64,000 nucleotides of DNA, taken from Mesorhizobium sp. B2-7-2. GTDB lineage: Bacteria > Pseudomonadota > Alphaproteobacteria > Rhizobiales > Rhizobiaceae. Positions 24,025 to 32,570 of the stretch are shown here, piece by piece. Below the pieces are notes generated by a model that worked only from the letters and a program-made list of their open reading frames with translations, was not told the DNA's origin and ran no database searches. The stretch spans positions 124,001-188,000 of the forward strand of contig NZ_VFTZ01000001.1 of NCBI RefSeq assembly GCF_006440775.1, written 5' to 3'. The position numbers were made by a program, and so were the translations under genes. How positions within the stretch are numbered: the first letter of the stretch is position 1; each line of letters starts with the position of its first letter.

Positions 24025-25365
24025 TCAACTATGACGAGGCAGGTAGATGGTCACCGCCAGACCGGAGTTGGCATTGGCCATCTCGAGGCGGCCGCCATAG
24101 GCTTCGACGACATCTGAGACGATTGCCAGGCCGAGACCGCTGCCGCCGCCCTTGCTGTCGAGCTGGACTCCGCGCAACAATGCGGCATTCCGGGCGGCCT
24201 CGGGGATGCCCGGCCCATCGTCGACGACTTTGATGATCACCTCCCCAGCGCTTGCGGATGCGCTTACATGGACCTGGGTTTTCGCGAAGCGCGTCGCGTT
24301 TTCCAACAGATTGCCGAGAATCTCGGATAGATCGCCCTCCTCGACCGGCGCTATGAAATCCTCGGCGACATCGATCGCGAATGAGAGCTGCTTGCCCCTT
24401 GGCGTTCGTCTAACGACGGCAACCACGCCGTTGGCCACCTCTCGGACAAGGCAAGCGGCATCGCCGGAAACGCCAGGCGCCATACGAGCGCGCGCCAGTT
24501 CCCGCTCGACATGGCGGCGGATTGCGCCGGCGCTTTTCTCGATCTCGTCGGCAAGTTCGGTCTCACCCTTCTTGCGCAGAGCGCGGATATCGGCCGACAG
24601 GACCTGCAGCGGCGTCTTGAGGCCGTGCGCCAGATCGGTGGCGCGCGAGCGTGCGCGAGACAGGGCCTTCTCCTGGGCGGCGAGCAACCGATTGATCTCG
24701 TCCGCGAGCGGCTGCACTTCGCTCGGCGCGGCCACATCGAGACGAGCCTTCCGCTGCGCAATCACGTCCCTGACCGCTACGCGCAAGCCTCCCAATGGCG
24801 CCAAACCGACGGTGATCTGGATGAAGAACGCTCCCATCAGGGCGAATGCGAGCATCATAAGTGCCGGTACGAGATCATGGACATATTCGCCGACCGAGAC
24901 TTCAACATTACGATGATCCTCCGCAACGACGGCACGAAACGCCCGCCCGTCGGCGTCGGTAATCGTGCGCAGAACGGCAACCGTGAGCTCGCCGCCTGGC
25001 CCCTTGAGCTCTTCCTTCCGCAGCTCGCCATTCGCTGATTGTTCAGGCAAGGCGAGTGTGGCATCCCACAAGGAGCGCGATCGAACGAGGCTGTGGGTTG
25101 CAAGGTCTTCCACTTGCCAGTAGTGGCCGGACAGCGGACTGGCGAAGCGCTGATCGGAAAGCGTCGAAGCGACAGACAGACGGCCGCCGGCCGCGAAGCT
25201 CGTCGCGCCGATCAGCTCGTTGAGGTCGACGGTCAACTCGCTGACGACTCGTCGCTCGACGTTGAGCTCGAACAGATAGCGCAGGCCGACGCCTGCAATG
25301 GCAAGAGCGATCACGATCGATATGGCTGCGGCCGACCATAGCCTGAAGCGGATCGAATTGCGCAT
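24025..25365 (-). CDS. Sensor histidine kinase
   Basis: A 446-residue kinase. Helix 1 (LWSAAAISIVIALAIAGVGL) and helix 2 near residues 175-195 enclose a periplasmic sensor of about 140 residues. A HAMP-like linker leads to the H-box ATDLAHGLKTPLQVL, a variant of the PhoQ/TctE-like kinases, and the ATP-binding domain with NLLENATRFAKT, DDGPGIPEAARN and GGSGLGLAIVSDV. It belongs to the response regulator gene, whose stop shares a base with its start. It may sense the state of the periplasm. It converges on the electron-transfer operon with only 7 bases between stops. Confidence 0.9.
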   Translation of the reverse strand: MRNSIRFRLWSAAAISIVIALAIAGVGLRYLFELNVERRVVSELTVDLNELIGATSFAAGGRLSVASTLSDQRFASPLSGHYWQVEDLATHSLVRSRSLWDATLALPEQSANGELRKEELKGPGGELTVAVLRTITDADGRAFRAVVAEDHRNVEVSVGEYVHDLVPALMMLAFALMGAFFIQITVGLAPLGGLRVAVRDVIAQRKARLDVAAPSEVQPLADEINRLLAAQEKALSRARSRATDLAHGLKTPLQVLSADIRALRKKGETELADEIEKSAGAIRRHVERELARARMAPGVSGDAACLVREVANGVVAVVRRTPRGKQLSFAIDVAEDFIAPVEEGDLSEILGNLLENATRFAKTQVHVSASASAGEVIIKVVDDGPGIPEAARNAALLRGVQLDSKGGGSGLGLAIVSDVVEAYGGRLEMANANSGLAVTIYLPRHS

Positions 25366-26030
25366 CAGCCGGGCCCGTCCGGCACGAAATATCCGAAGCC
25401 GCGTCGGGTTTCGATGATATCGCTGCCAAGCTTGCGCCTCAGACGCGCAACGATGACCTCGATCGTGTTCGGGTCGCGTTCGTTGTCGGAACTGTACAGA
25501 TGCTCGGCGAGCTCGGTCGGCGCGACCACGCGACCGGCATGATGCATCAGGAACGCGAGAAGCCGATATTCGAGCGGCGAAAGCGCCACGGGAATGCCGC
25601 GAAGGCAGATGCGCATCTGGCGCGTGTCGAGCAACAAGGGACCCGATTTCAGGACCGGTGCCGCCTGCCCGCTTGAACGGCGCAGAATGGCGCGCAATCG
25701 TGCGAGCAACTCCTCCATTTCAAAAGGCTTGGGAAGGTAATCGTCTGCTCCGGCGTTGATGCCTTCCACCCGCTCGGTCCACAGCCCCCGCGCGGTCAGG
25801 ATCAGCACCGGAAAGCGCCGTCCGTTGGCGCGCCAGCGCTTCAGCACCGTGAGGCCGTCAAGCTTCGGCAATCCAAGGTCGAGGATCGCCGCATCGTAGT
25901 TCTCGACATCGCCTGCAAACCACGCGGCTTCACCATCACTCACGATATCGACGGCCATGCCCGAGGCCTTCAAGACCCCCGCGATATCGGCCGCGATGCG
26001 CGGTTCGTCTTCCGCCACGAGGATCTTCAT
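25365..26030 (-). CDS. OmpR-family response regulator
   Basis: A 221-residue regulator. The receiver has the acidic pair in VAEDEPRIA, the phosphorylated aspartate in AAILDLGLPKLDG, and the conserved Thr/Lys region (ILTARG, YLPKPFEMEELLARL). The C-terminal winged helix shows LSPLEYRLLAFLMHHAGRVV and ARLRRKLGSDIIETRRGFGY. Its first codon overlaps the PepSY gene by 4 bases. Direct repeats of GCTGTCA 11 bases apart upstream of the operon fit the binding mode of such regulators. Confidence 0.93.
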   Translation of the reverse strand: MKILVAEDEPRIAADIAGVLKASGMAVDIVSDGEAAWFAGDVENYDAAILDLGLPKLDGLTVLKRWRANGRRFPVLILTARGLWTERVEGINAGADDYLPKPFEMEELLARLRAILRRSSGQAAPVLKSGPLLLDTRQMRICLRGIPVALSPLEYRLLAFLMHHAGRVVAPTELAEHLYSSDNERDPNTIEVIVARLRRKLGSDIIETRRGFGYFVPDGPG

Positions 26031-26353
26031 TTACGGTCGCCTTCACTGCTCAAGACGCCACCGGCGCCGGCATCGATGTCAACGATCCTGCGCCGCCCAT
26101 CGGCGGCAACCACCTGGAACCGATAGATCCACCTGTCTCCGGCGCGAATGAGGTCAACCGCAACGATCTCGCCTGGAGCCCTGGCGCGGACAATGGCCAT
26201 GATATGGGCGAGACCCTCGATTTCGCCGCGCTCATAAAGATCGCGCGCCCGGTCGTGGTCATCGTCGTCGTCCTGCGCCCGGACGACTAGCGGCGTGGCC
26301 AGCACAAATGCGGCCACTCCCAGAGCGGCGAGGCTCATCACAACGGTTTTCAT
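26027..26353 (-). CDS. PepSY-domain periplasmic protein
   Basis: A 108-residue protein with a signal peptide (MKTVVMSLAALGVAAFVLAT, cleaved after VVRAQ), an acidic stretch (DDDDDHDRARDLYERGEIEG) and a PepSY-like fold (PGEIVAVDLIRAGDRWIYRF, ending in DIDAGAGGVLSSE). Small PepSY proteins often modulate a sensor kinase in the periplasm. This gene is the first of a tightly overlapping operon with the response regulator and kinase, so it may tune that kinase. The frame also permits a start at 26371. Confidence 0.75.
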   Translation of the reverse strand: MKTVVMSLAALGVAAFVLATPLVVRAQDDDDDHDRARDLYERGEIEGLAHIMAIVRARAPGEIVAVDLIRAGDRWIYRFQVVAADGRRRIVDIDAGAGGVLSSEGDRK

Positions 26354-26377
26354 GGGAGAGAGCTGTCGCATGTGGAA

Positions 26378-26395
26378 GCTGTCAAACCGCTGTCA
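26378..26395. promoter_or_regulatory. GCTGTCA direct repeat, likely response-regulator boxes
   Basis: GCTGTCA at 26378-26384 and at 26389-26395. The 11-base period is the standard half-site spacing for OmpR/PhoB-type regulators, which place subunits on one face of the DNA. The boxes lie between the PepSY/two-component operon and the divergent gene at 26481. Confidence 0.5.
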
Positions 26396-26480
26396 ATCAT
26401 CATCAGCCGGCGGCAAGGAGCACGTCTCTATCAAGGGCCGCCGCGCCCGATGACGGGCGCTCAGAGAGGGATACGAAACC

Positions 26481-26741
26481 ATGCGCAATTTTCCCGTCTT
26501 GCTTGTCGCCCTCGGAGGTTTGACCGTTTTTGTCATACCCGCCCTTGCGGAATCCGACCATGGATCATGCGCAACCGCATCCGCCGCCTCTTCCGCGCCA
26601 ATCGACCTCGAAGCTATCCCCATGATGAGCGCCGCTGGTCCCAAGTCGGTCAAAGATGTCGGCGACGAATGCGGCGACGGCAAGCCGATCTCCGGCGCTC
26701 GCAGCGATCGGGAAGACGAGGAACTCGGGGACAACGACTGA
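26481..26741 (+). CDS. Small exported acidic protein
   Basis: An 86-residue protein with a signal peptide (MRNFPVLLVALGGLTVFVIP, cleaved after ALAES) and a hydrophilic mature part with two cysteines and an acidic end (SDREDEELGDND). No family recognised. AGAGAGG stands before the ATG. It is divergent from the PepSY/two-component operon and shares its regulatory interval, so it could be a target of that system. Confidence 0.5.
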   Translation: MRNFPVLLVALGGLTVFVIPALAESDHGSCATASAASSAPIDLEAIPMMSAAGPKSVKDVGDECGDGKPISGARSDREDEELGDND

Positions 26742-26791
26742 CAGCCGACCGAGCGTCCAACGACCATCAAGCTTCCGGGAGAATATCTGCA

Positions 26792-27259
26792 ATGCCCGAA
26801 ATTCAGCATATCCATCCCATCCTGGTCCATTTCCCCATCGTGCTCATGTACGCGCTCGTTGTCATCGACCTTGTCGCGCTCGCCAATCGCAATGCCGTGA
26901 CGAAGCGCTCGGGCGTAGGGACGATTTCCACCTTTGCCGCCGTCGCCGCCGGCCTGTTTGCCGTCGGCACATGGTTCTTCGGCGGCTTGGCCCTTGACCA
27001 CGCGGAGGCGGCCGGCTTCAGCAGCGAGATAGCGGAAATCCATGAGGGCTTGGGCGGGATCAGCGCCTTGACCTTTCTGGGCTGGGGCCTGCTCCGGCTC
27101 GCGCTGTGGGTGCGAAACCGAGAGCTGGCCACGCTGGCCCCCGCCATTCCCGCGATTGAAATAGCCGGCGCGGCGCTGGTCACGGTGACAGGCTACTATG
27201 GGGGGCAGCTGGTTTACGATCTTGGCGTGAATGTCACCAAGGCCGCCGTCGGCGGTTGA
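26792..27259 (+). CDS. DUF2231 membrane protein
   Basis: A 155-residue protein with four hydrophobic helices. The N-terminus MPEIQHIHPILVHFPIVLM carries the DUF2231 motif H-P-x-x-V-H-F-P. The loop histidines (DHAEAA, IHEGLG) are also typical and could bind haem or metal. The last helix ends in VTGYYGGQLVYDLGVNV. DUF2231 proteins are often found near cytochromes and copper proteins. The 50-base gap from the gene before suggests co-transcription. Confidence 0.8.
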   Translation: MPEIQHIHPILVHFPIVLMYALVVIDLVALANRNAVTKRSGVGTISTFAAVAAGLFAVGTWFFGGLALDHAEAAGFSSEIAEIHEGLGGISALTFLGWGLLRLALWVRNRELATLAPAIPAIEIAGAALVTVTGYYGGQLVYDLGVNVTKAAVGG

Positions 27260-27322
27260 CGTCGCCCTGTTAGATATCGAGCCGTTGCACTTTGCGGGAA
27301 TCGCCGAACCGCGTCCTTGGGT

Positions 27323-28766
27323 TCAGCCAGGGATGCCGATCGGCGCGACCGATTTGGGATTTGACCCGGGACTTTCTCGTCTAGGCTTGCTTCGATTACC
27401 ATGGCCGAAAAGGCGGCTCTTGGTGATCTCCGACACAAGCACGTACAGCGTGGTGATTGCGAGTAGCACGGCCAGCACAGGTCCTGGCAGAGGCACAAAT
27501 CCGAACCTGCTGGCGAACGGTGCGAAAGGGATGGCGATGGTGATAATGCCGACGCCGAGGGCGAGGCCCGCAAGCAAATGGCTGGGATGGCTGCGCCACA
27601 GCCTCTTTTGGGTCCGCACCACAAGCACGATGGAGAGTTCGGTGAGCAGCGATTCCACGAACCACGCGGTCTGAAACGTGGCTGCCGTGGCGTGAACGGC
27701 CAGAAGAAGGTACGCGAAGGTTGCAAAGTCGAACAGTGAGCTCACCAGCCCGAAACTCACCATGAAGCGTCTCACGAAATGAATATCCCAGTGACGTGGC
27801 CGACGCACTTGATCGACATCGAGATTGTCACCCGCAATCGCGAGAGCCGGGATGTCGGAGAGGAAATTGTTCAGCAGGATCTGCTTGGCCAGCAGAGGCA
27901 GGAATGGCAGGTAAAGCGAGGCGGCGGCCATGCTGATCATGTTGCCGAAATTGGCGCTGGTCGTGATCGAGATGTACTTCATCGTGTTGGCGAACGTTTT
28001 CCGGCCATCGTCGACGCCCCTTACCAGCACACCTAGATCGCGCTTGAGCAAGAAGATGTCCGCGGCCTCGCGCCACATCGACAGCCGTATCGACCGAAAT
28101 GCCGATGTCTGCCTCATGAAGCGCCGGCGCGTCATTTATGCCGTCGCCTAGATAGCCGACCACATGGCCGCTCCGGCGCAACGCCTCGACAATACGCTCT
28201 TTCTGGTTCGGGTCGATCTCGACGAACAGATCGGTGTTGCGGACGCCGGCCAGAAGCCCGTTCTTCGTTAGCTTCGATAGATGTGCGCCGGTCATGATCC
28301 TGTCGGCCCGCAGGCCCACGGCCTCTGCCAGATGCGCCGCGACATAGCGGTTGTCGCCGGAAATGACCTTTACGCCGATGCCGCGACCGGCGAGCGCTGA
28401 CAGTGTCTCCCGTACACCCTCCTTAGGCGGATCGAGGAACAGCAGGAACCCCGCGAACGCCATGTCGGTTTCATCGTCGCGGCTGAAGCCCGCCTTGCTT
28501 TGAAATCGCCGGATCGCCAGGCCGAGAACGCGATAGCCTTGCGTGCTCCAGCGTCTGAATCGTTCATCGATTGCCTCGCGTTCCGTCGCGCCGAGGGGTA
28601 TCCAGCCATGCACGAAACCACAAGCGTCGAGGACGTTCTGCACGGCTCCCTTGGTGATAAGGATCTGTTCGCGCTTGCTGTCCTGGACGGCGACTGACAA
28701 GCGCTTGCGAACAAAATCGTAGGGAATCTCGCCGATCTTGGTGAACCTGACGGTCGGAGTTGTCAT
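27323..28766 (-). pseudogene. Broken P-type ATPase, MgtA-like, C-terminal half
   Basis: Two frames together give the second half of a type III P-type ATPase for magnesium import. The first frame (28766 to about 28070) contains GEIPYDFVRKRLSVAV, ITKGAVQNVLDAC, FLLFLDPPKEGVRETL and YLGDGINDAPALHEADIGIS. It should continue T-A-V-D-V-A-R-E-A-A-D, but two bases seem lost in a GCGCG run near 28070. The other frame goes on with REAADIFLLKRDLGVLVRG and the final membrane helices to 27323. The N-terminal half with the phosphorylation motif DKTGT is absent. Confidence 0.8.
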
Positions 28767-28836
28767 TTCAGTGCAGCCCTAACCGGTTCCCTGTCGAAGG
28801 CAGTATAGTTGGCAACGCGGGCAGCGGCCGGCTAGA

Positions 28837-29349
28837 TCAACCGAGCCGTTGCTCGTCTTCGATCAGCTCGAGCCTGGATGGGGCAGTGTCACCCCATCGC
28901 CACAGAACGAGATTCAAGTCGCCGATTGCGGCGGCGCCCTTGGCGAAGCTCGGCACGAGCAGGCCATTATAGCCTTGCGCGAACATCTCACGGGCAAATC
29001 GCTGCGTATGCGCCTCGCCATGGTCTCTCATCTGATCGCGCCATGTCGGGTCGGCGAGGGCCGCCGCATCGAGACCCATTGCTGTAAGTGCAGTGGCGTC
29101 GCCCGCATCGAAGACGGCTTCGATCTCGGCACGATAAGTGACCAGCGTCGTCGGCTGCAGATCGCCAACTTGGTTGGCTTCGCGCAAAGCTGTCAGGATC
29201 GAAGTCGACGCACAGAGCGCCGGCATGCCTTTGGGGTTGAAACGCCCTCCATAGAACTCGGCACCGCGTCCCGACATGGGCTCGCGGCCATACACCGGAT
29301 TGAGGGCGCGGTAGAGCCGGCCCGAATAGGTGATGGCGGCGATGCTCAG
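28837..29349 (-). CDS. RES-domain toxin
   Basis: The toxin of a RES-Xre pair; RES toxins degrade NAD+. From the CTG at 29349 it is 170 residues: ITYSGRLYRALNPVYGREP, SGRGAEFYGGRFNPKGMPAL, TYRAEIEAVFD and YNGLLVPSFAKGA, which supply the Arg, Glu and Ser of the family name. No ATG, GTG or TTG exists in frame upstream of the conserved start region except a GTG at 29295 that would cut off the first conserved strand. CTG overlaps the antitoxin stop as CTGA, exactly where an ATGA overlap would be expected. Confidence 0.78.
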   Translation of the reverse strand: MSIAAITYSGRLYRALNPVYGREPMSGRGAEFYGGRFNPKGMPALCASTSILTALREANQVGDLQPTTLVTYRAEIEAVFDAGDATALTAMGLDAAALADPTWRDQMRDHGEAHTQRFAREMFAQGYNGLLVPSFAKGAAAIGDLNLVLWRWGDTAPSRLELIEDEQRLG

Positions 29350-29696
29350 GCGTAAATCCCTGCATCGACCGAGTCGATGAAGTCGAGGACCTCATCGGCT
29401 CGACCCTCCCGAACGAGCTGCATAGCCGTCTGCCCCGAAAATCCCCGCAGCGGCTCGGACCGATACCAGGCGTACGCCATGAGCGCGGAGCCAAATCGCG
29501 GCTCGACCTTGTTCACTATTTCCACCATCTCGCGCAGGCGGCGCTGCGTCTTGTCTGAGCGCACCCGCTCCCGGCGCTGGATCGCGTCTTTGCCTAGACC
29601 AGCGGTACGCGCGATCTCCTCGCTCGTGGTGCGGAAAGCCTCCGCAATCTTCTTCGGTGCGAACAAACCGTTATCCGCATATCGTGCCAGGCCCAT
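29346..29696 (-). CDS. Xre/MbcA/ParS-type antitoxin (DUF2384)
   Basis: A 116-residue protein. The N-terminal part carries an Xre-like helix-turn-helix (KIAEAFRTTSEEIARTAGLG) and the C-terminal part the DUF2384 toxin-binding domain (GSALMAYAWYRSEPLRGFSG, then QTAMQLVREGRADEVLDFID). The start at 29696 is fixed by GGAGGTGCTGCG before it. It precedes the RES toxin and overlaps it by 4 bases. A perfect palindrome 32 bases upstream is a likely autorepression site. Confidence 0.85.
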   Translation of the reverse strand: MGLARYADNGLFAPKKIAEAFRTTSEEIARTAGLGKDAIQRRERVRSDKTQRRLREMVEIVNKVEPRFGSALMAYAWYRSEPLRGFSGQTAMQLVREGRADEVLDFIDSVDAGIYA

Positions 29697-29727
29697 CGCA
29701 GCACCTCCGTGCACTGGCCAAAAACTA

Positions 29728-29745
29728 TGACGCTATGTAGCGTCA
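29728..29745. promoter_or_regulatory. Palindromic operator of the toxin-antitoxin pair
   Basis: TGACGCTATGTAGCGTCA: two perfect 8-base arms around TG. It lies 32 bases before the antitoxin start, where the promoter should be. Antitoxins of this class repress their own operon through palindromes of about this size. Confidence 0.55.
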
Positions 29746-30016
29746 GTTGTGCTGGCATTTCAAGACCTGCCCGGCTTCTCCCCGCAACGATTGCTGATTC
29801 AGTGGTCCTAAAACTACTCCACGGCCTATCGCGCGACGGTGTGCGCCAAGGCCACTCCGATGATGCCAGCCCGATCTATCTAGACTCAAGCGGGAGCAGC
29901 AGAGACAGCTCAATGATGACATTTGGAATCTATCCGTTCAGCGATTCCGCCAGCGGAACGCACGCGCTTCTTCCTCGTTTTTGGCTCTGAGGGAACCATG
30001 AAACGGAGACAGAACG

Positions 30017-30684
30017 ATGAGAAGGCTTTTGTTACCTGCAGTGGCAGGCGCGCTTGTCGGCTGGTCTGGCGCAGCTTTTGCCGACACTCCCGTATCCGCT
30101 ACTACAAACCTTAATGTTCGCGCCGGTCCGGGCTCGCAATATCCAGTCATCGGCGTGCTGCGGGCGGGTCAGACGGCCACACTGAACGGCTGCCTGCAAA
30201 CTCGAAATGGTGCACCATCGCCGAGGCCGGTGGTCAAGGCTGGGTCTATTCCGATTACGTTACCGCAGAATTCGGCGGCAATCGGGTCGTCTTAACCGAG
30301 CGGCCGGCCAACTCCGGCGTCGCGATCGTGAGAGCTCCTCGCGATCAGGCTAATGCCGGAGCGGTCGCCGGCGGCGCTACCGGAGCGATCGCCGGCGCTA
30401 TCATCGGAGGCCCAGTTGGCGCTGCTGTGGGCGGCGCGGCGGGGATCGTGGGCGGCGGTGCGGCTGGCACCGTGATCAATCCGCCCGAACAGGTGCGTAC
30501 TTACATCAGCGAGCATCGGGTCAAGCCTGTTTACCTTCAAGGAAAGGTTGTGACGGGCGCAACCCTGCCCGACACGGTAGCCTTGCAGAAGATCCCGAAC
30601 TACCGGTACCGGTACGTCTATGTGAACAACCGACCGGTGCTGGTTGAGCCGTCGACGCGCCGCATCGTGTATGTGGAAGGCTGA
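30017..30684 (+). pseudogene. SH3-domain/DUF1236-like exported protein, frameshifted
   Basis: The first frame (30017 to about 30203) has a signal peptide (MRRLLLPAVAGALVGWSGAA) and a bacterial SH3 domain start (TTNLNVRAGPGSQYPVIGVL). It should continue with the SH3 tryptophan region, which is found in another frame from about 30205: KWCTIAEAGGQGWVYSDYVT. That frame runs on to 30684 with a glycine-zipper stretch (GAIAGAIIGGPVGAAVGGAA) and a C-terminal DUF1236-like part (NYRYRYVYVNNRPVLVEPST). One base seems lost near 30203. The rest is well preserved, so the damage is recent or a sequencing error. Confidence 0.75.
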
Positions 30685-30879
30685 ACGTGCCAATCGGCAA
30701 GGAAAATAGGGACAGCAGGAGCGGTCTCGACCCCGAGCCGCATACGCCCGTTCGGGAGCGCTAGAGGCCGCGCCGTCCCAAGCCATCAAAATCGTTGTTG
30801 GCCAAACGGCGCGGCAGCGCTCTCCAGTCCCTAAAATTAAGCTTCGGGCACCTGGTTGCGGGGCCCGGAAGCCGCCCCT

Positions 30880-31210
30880 TCAATCGGTCTCAGCGGAAAA
30901 TAGCGGTGCCAGCCGAGCCCGAACGGCACCGTGCGATCGCCGAGCTTCGTCACGCCAAGGATCGCATTGCAGCTCATCCCTTCGCATTCGAAGCTTGCAG
31001 AGCGCGATAGCGCTAATGCTCTCCTTGAAATTTGAGCGACAGCGGTGCCGTCTGAAGTCCAATAACCCCTGGGACAAGCACTGCCTGCGTGGTGAAGTTG
31101 GCTTCGACCAGAAGACGGTTGCCTTCGAGCCTGTTGTCGAACGGGATCAAACGGAAGCAGCCGGCCTTGAGCGAGTCGCGATCCGAACGTTCGGGCGGCA
31201 GGCGTAGCAT
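30880..31210 (-). pseudogene. Relic of an aldose 1-epimerase
   Basis: Two frames of the minus strand carry pieces of the galactose mutarotase family. Near 31150 one reads RDSLKAGCFRLIPFDNRLEG, like the A-C-F-P-L-x-P-F-x-N-R-I motif of the N-terminal part. Near 30900-30960 another reads GDRTVPFGLGWHRYFPLR, the conserved P-F-G-x-G-x-H-x-Y-F-P motif. The parts in between are lost and stops interrupt it. It follows an equally decayed sugar ABC permease on the same strand. Confidence 0.6.
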
Positions 31211-31228
31211 CGGCTGACGTGGCCGAGA

Positions 31229-31740
31229 TTAATCCCCAGCCGCCAGATCAATCCGCCTTTCGTGGAGAGCCCACAGCCTGACGGTTGCCGGCGATCTCGA
31301 TGTCGGCCATCGCCGGCCTCTGATGCCAGTCGCCGCGATGGCACGCGCGAAGTGGCGCTGCAAGGCGAGGAAGAGGATCGCCGTCGGCAGCGTCGCCACG
31401 CCCGCGGACGCGATTAGCACATTTTACTTCATCGATGTGCCGGCGCCGCCGACCAAAATTGCCAGCCCGAGCGCCTGCAGGTCTCGCCGGAATTGGTAGC
31501 GATCAGCGGCCCGAAGAATTTGTTCCAGCCGGCGACGACGGTGAAGGTGGCCATCCTGGCAAGACCGGGTCTTAGTGAGCGGCAAGAGGACGCGCCAGAA
31601 GAAGCCGAACGGCCGCAGCCAGCGCTGACCTCCATCCAATGTCCACTCGAGGTTCACGTTCCGTTCCTCAAAAAGAGTTGATTATCAGCGCCTGCATCAG
31701 CGTTCCAAACGAGGACGCCACAATGAGCTACTTGATGCTC
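31229..31740 (-). pseudogene. Relic of a carbohydrate ABC transporter permease (MalG type)
   Basis: Pieces in several frames: FGFFWRVLLPLTK (about 31600) and MATFTVVAGWNKFFGPLIAT match the EAA loop and following helix of MalG-type permeases, and SAGVATLPTAILFLALQRHF (about 31400) with IAATGIRG matches the C-terminal end. A further hydrophobic piece lies near 31700. Frameshifts and stops separate them. With the epimerase relic it marks a former sugar-use operon. Confidence 0.6.
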
Positions 31741-31811
31741 CGGATCTCGATCGCTCCGACCATGTTTGCCCAACCCGTCCCTCATGCCCTCTTGCCGAAG
31801 AAACACCGGCC

Positions 31812-31836
31812 GGAACAATCGAGCATACCGCCAGTT
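31812..31836 (+). promoter_or_regulatory. Weak EcfG-like promoter candidate
   Basis: GGAAC at 31812-31816, 16 bases, AGTT at 31833-31836, about 54 bases before the EF-hand gene start at 31890. The -10 element differs from CGTT at its first base. Confidence 0.3.
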
Positions 31837-31889
31837 TGGGCAGCCCAATCCGCTTGAGGCAGACCACGGCCAACCAAATGGAGCATGTC

Positions 31890-32450
31890 ATGAGATTCCC
31901 TTGCTGCACGACGGCTGCGGCCGCCGCTCTTATTTTCGCTAGTTTCCCTGCTCTCGCCCAGACAAACGGAACCCCTGCGCCTCCCCCGGCGACTGAACAG
32001 CCTGGTGCCGGGCAGTTGCCGGATGCGAATGGGCAAGCGGGCGGCCCAACGCGTGAAATGATCCGCCAGATGATTGACCAAGCCATCCAGGAGCGGATGC
32101 AGCAGGATCGAAGCTCTGACGTGGCCAACAATCGTCAAGAAGAGCATGACAACGCTCAGGACAGCGCAGATCGTCATGGCGTCCCTTGGCATAAAAACCG
32201 TTATGGCGGCCCGTCCGGCGAGCACTGGATGGCTGGACACCATGGCCCGCGTATGATGATGCGCGGCGCCGGAATGCGACTGATGTTCGCGTTTTTGGAC
32301 ACAAATGGCGACGGATCGTTGTCCGAAAACGAGGTTCAGGACGCTGTCGGGCGCATCTTCTCTGCAATCGACCAGAATGGTGATGGGAAGATCGACATGG
32401 ATGAGATCCAGTCCTTCTTGCACGGCTCTGGCGGTGAAGACATGCGGTAG
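31890..32450 (+). CDS. Exported EF-hand protein
   Basis: A 186-residue protein with a signal peptide (MRFPCCTTAAAAALIFASFP, cleaved after ALAQT), a proline/glutamine-rich region, a histidine/methionine-rich stretch (WMAGHHGPRMMMRGAGMRLM) that may bind metal, and two EF-hands: DTNGDGSLSENE and DQNGDGKIDMDE, both with full calcium-binding loops. It is likely periplasmic. The start at 31890 has GGAG six bases upstream; the frame is open to 31836. The function is unknown. Confidence 0.8.
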   Translation: MRFPCCTTAAAAALIFASFPALAQTNGTPAPPPATEQPGAGQLPDANGQAGGPTREMIRQMIDQAIQERMQQDRSSDVANNRQEEHDNAQDSADRHGVPWHKNRYGGPSGEHWMAGHHGPRMMMRGAGMRLMFAFLDTNGDGSLSENEVQDAVGRIFSAIDQNGDGKIDMDEIQSFLHGSGGEDMR

Positions 32451-32570
32451 GAGATCTCCCAGCAATCAGGTCAAGACGGCTCTTCGCGAGGTAGTCGTGC
32501 CAATCTCGTCTTGCCCGAGTTAGGTCCTCGCCTGAGCTTCACGTCGAACCCCGCGAAAGCAGACGTCCCG

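Noticed and set aside
31782..32465. 227-codon minus-strand frame
   Set aside because: It is antisense to the EF-hand gene, whose calcium loops and signal peptide are clear.
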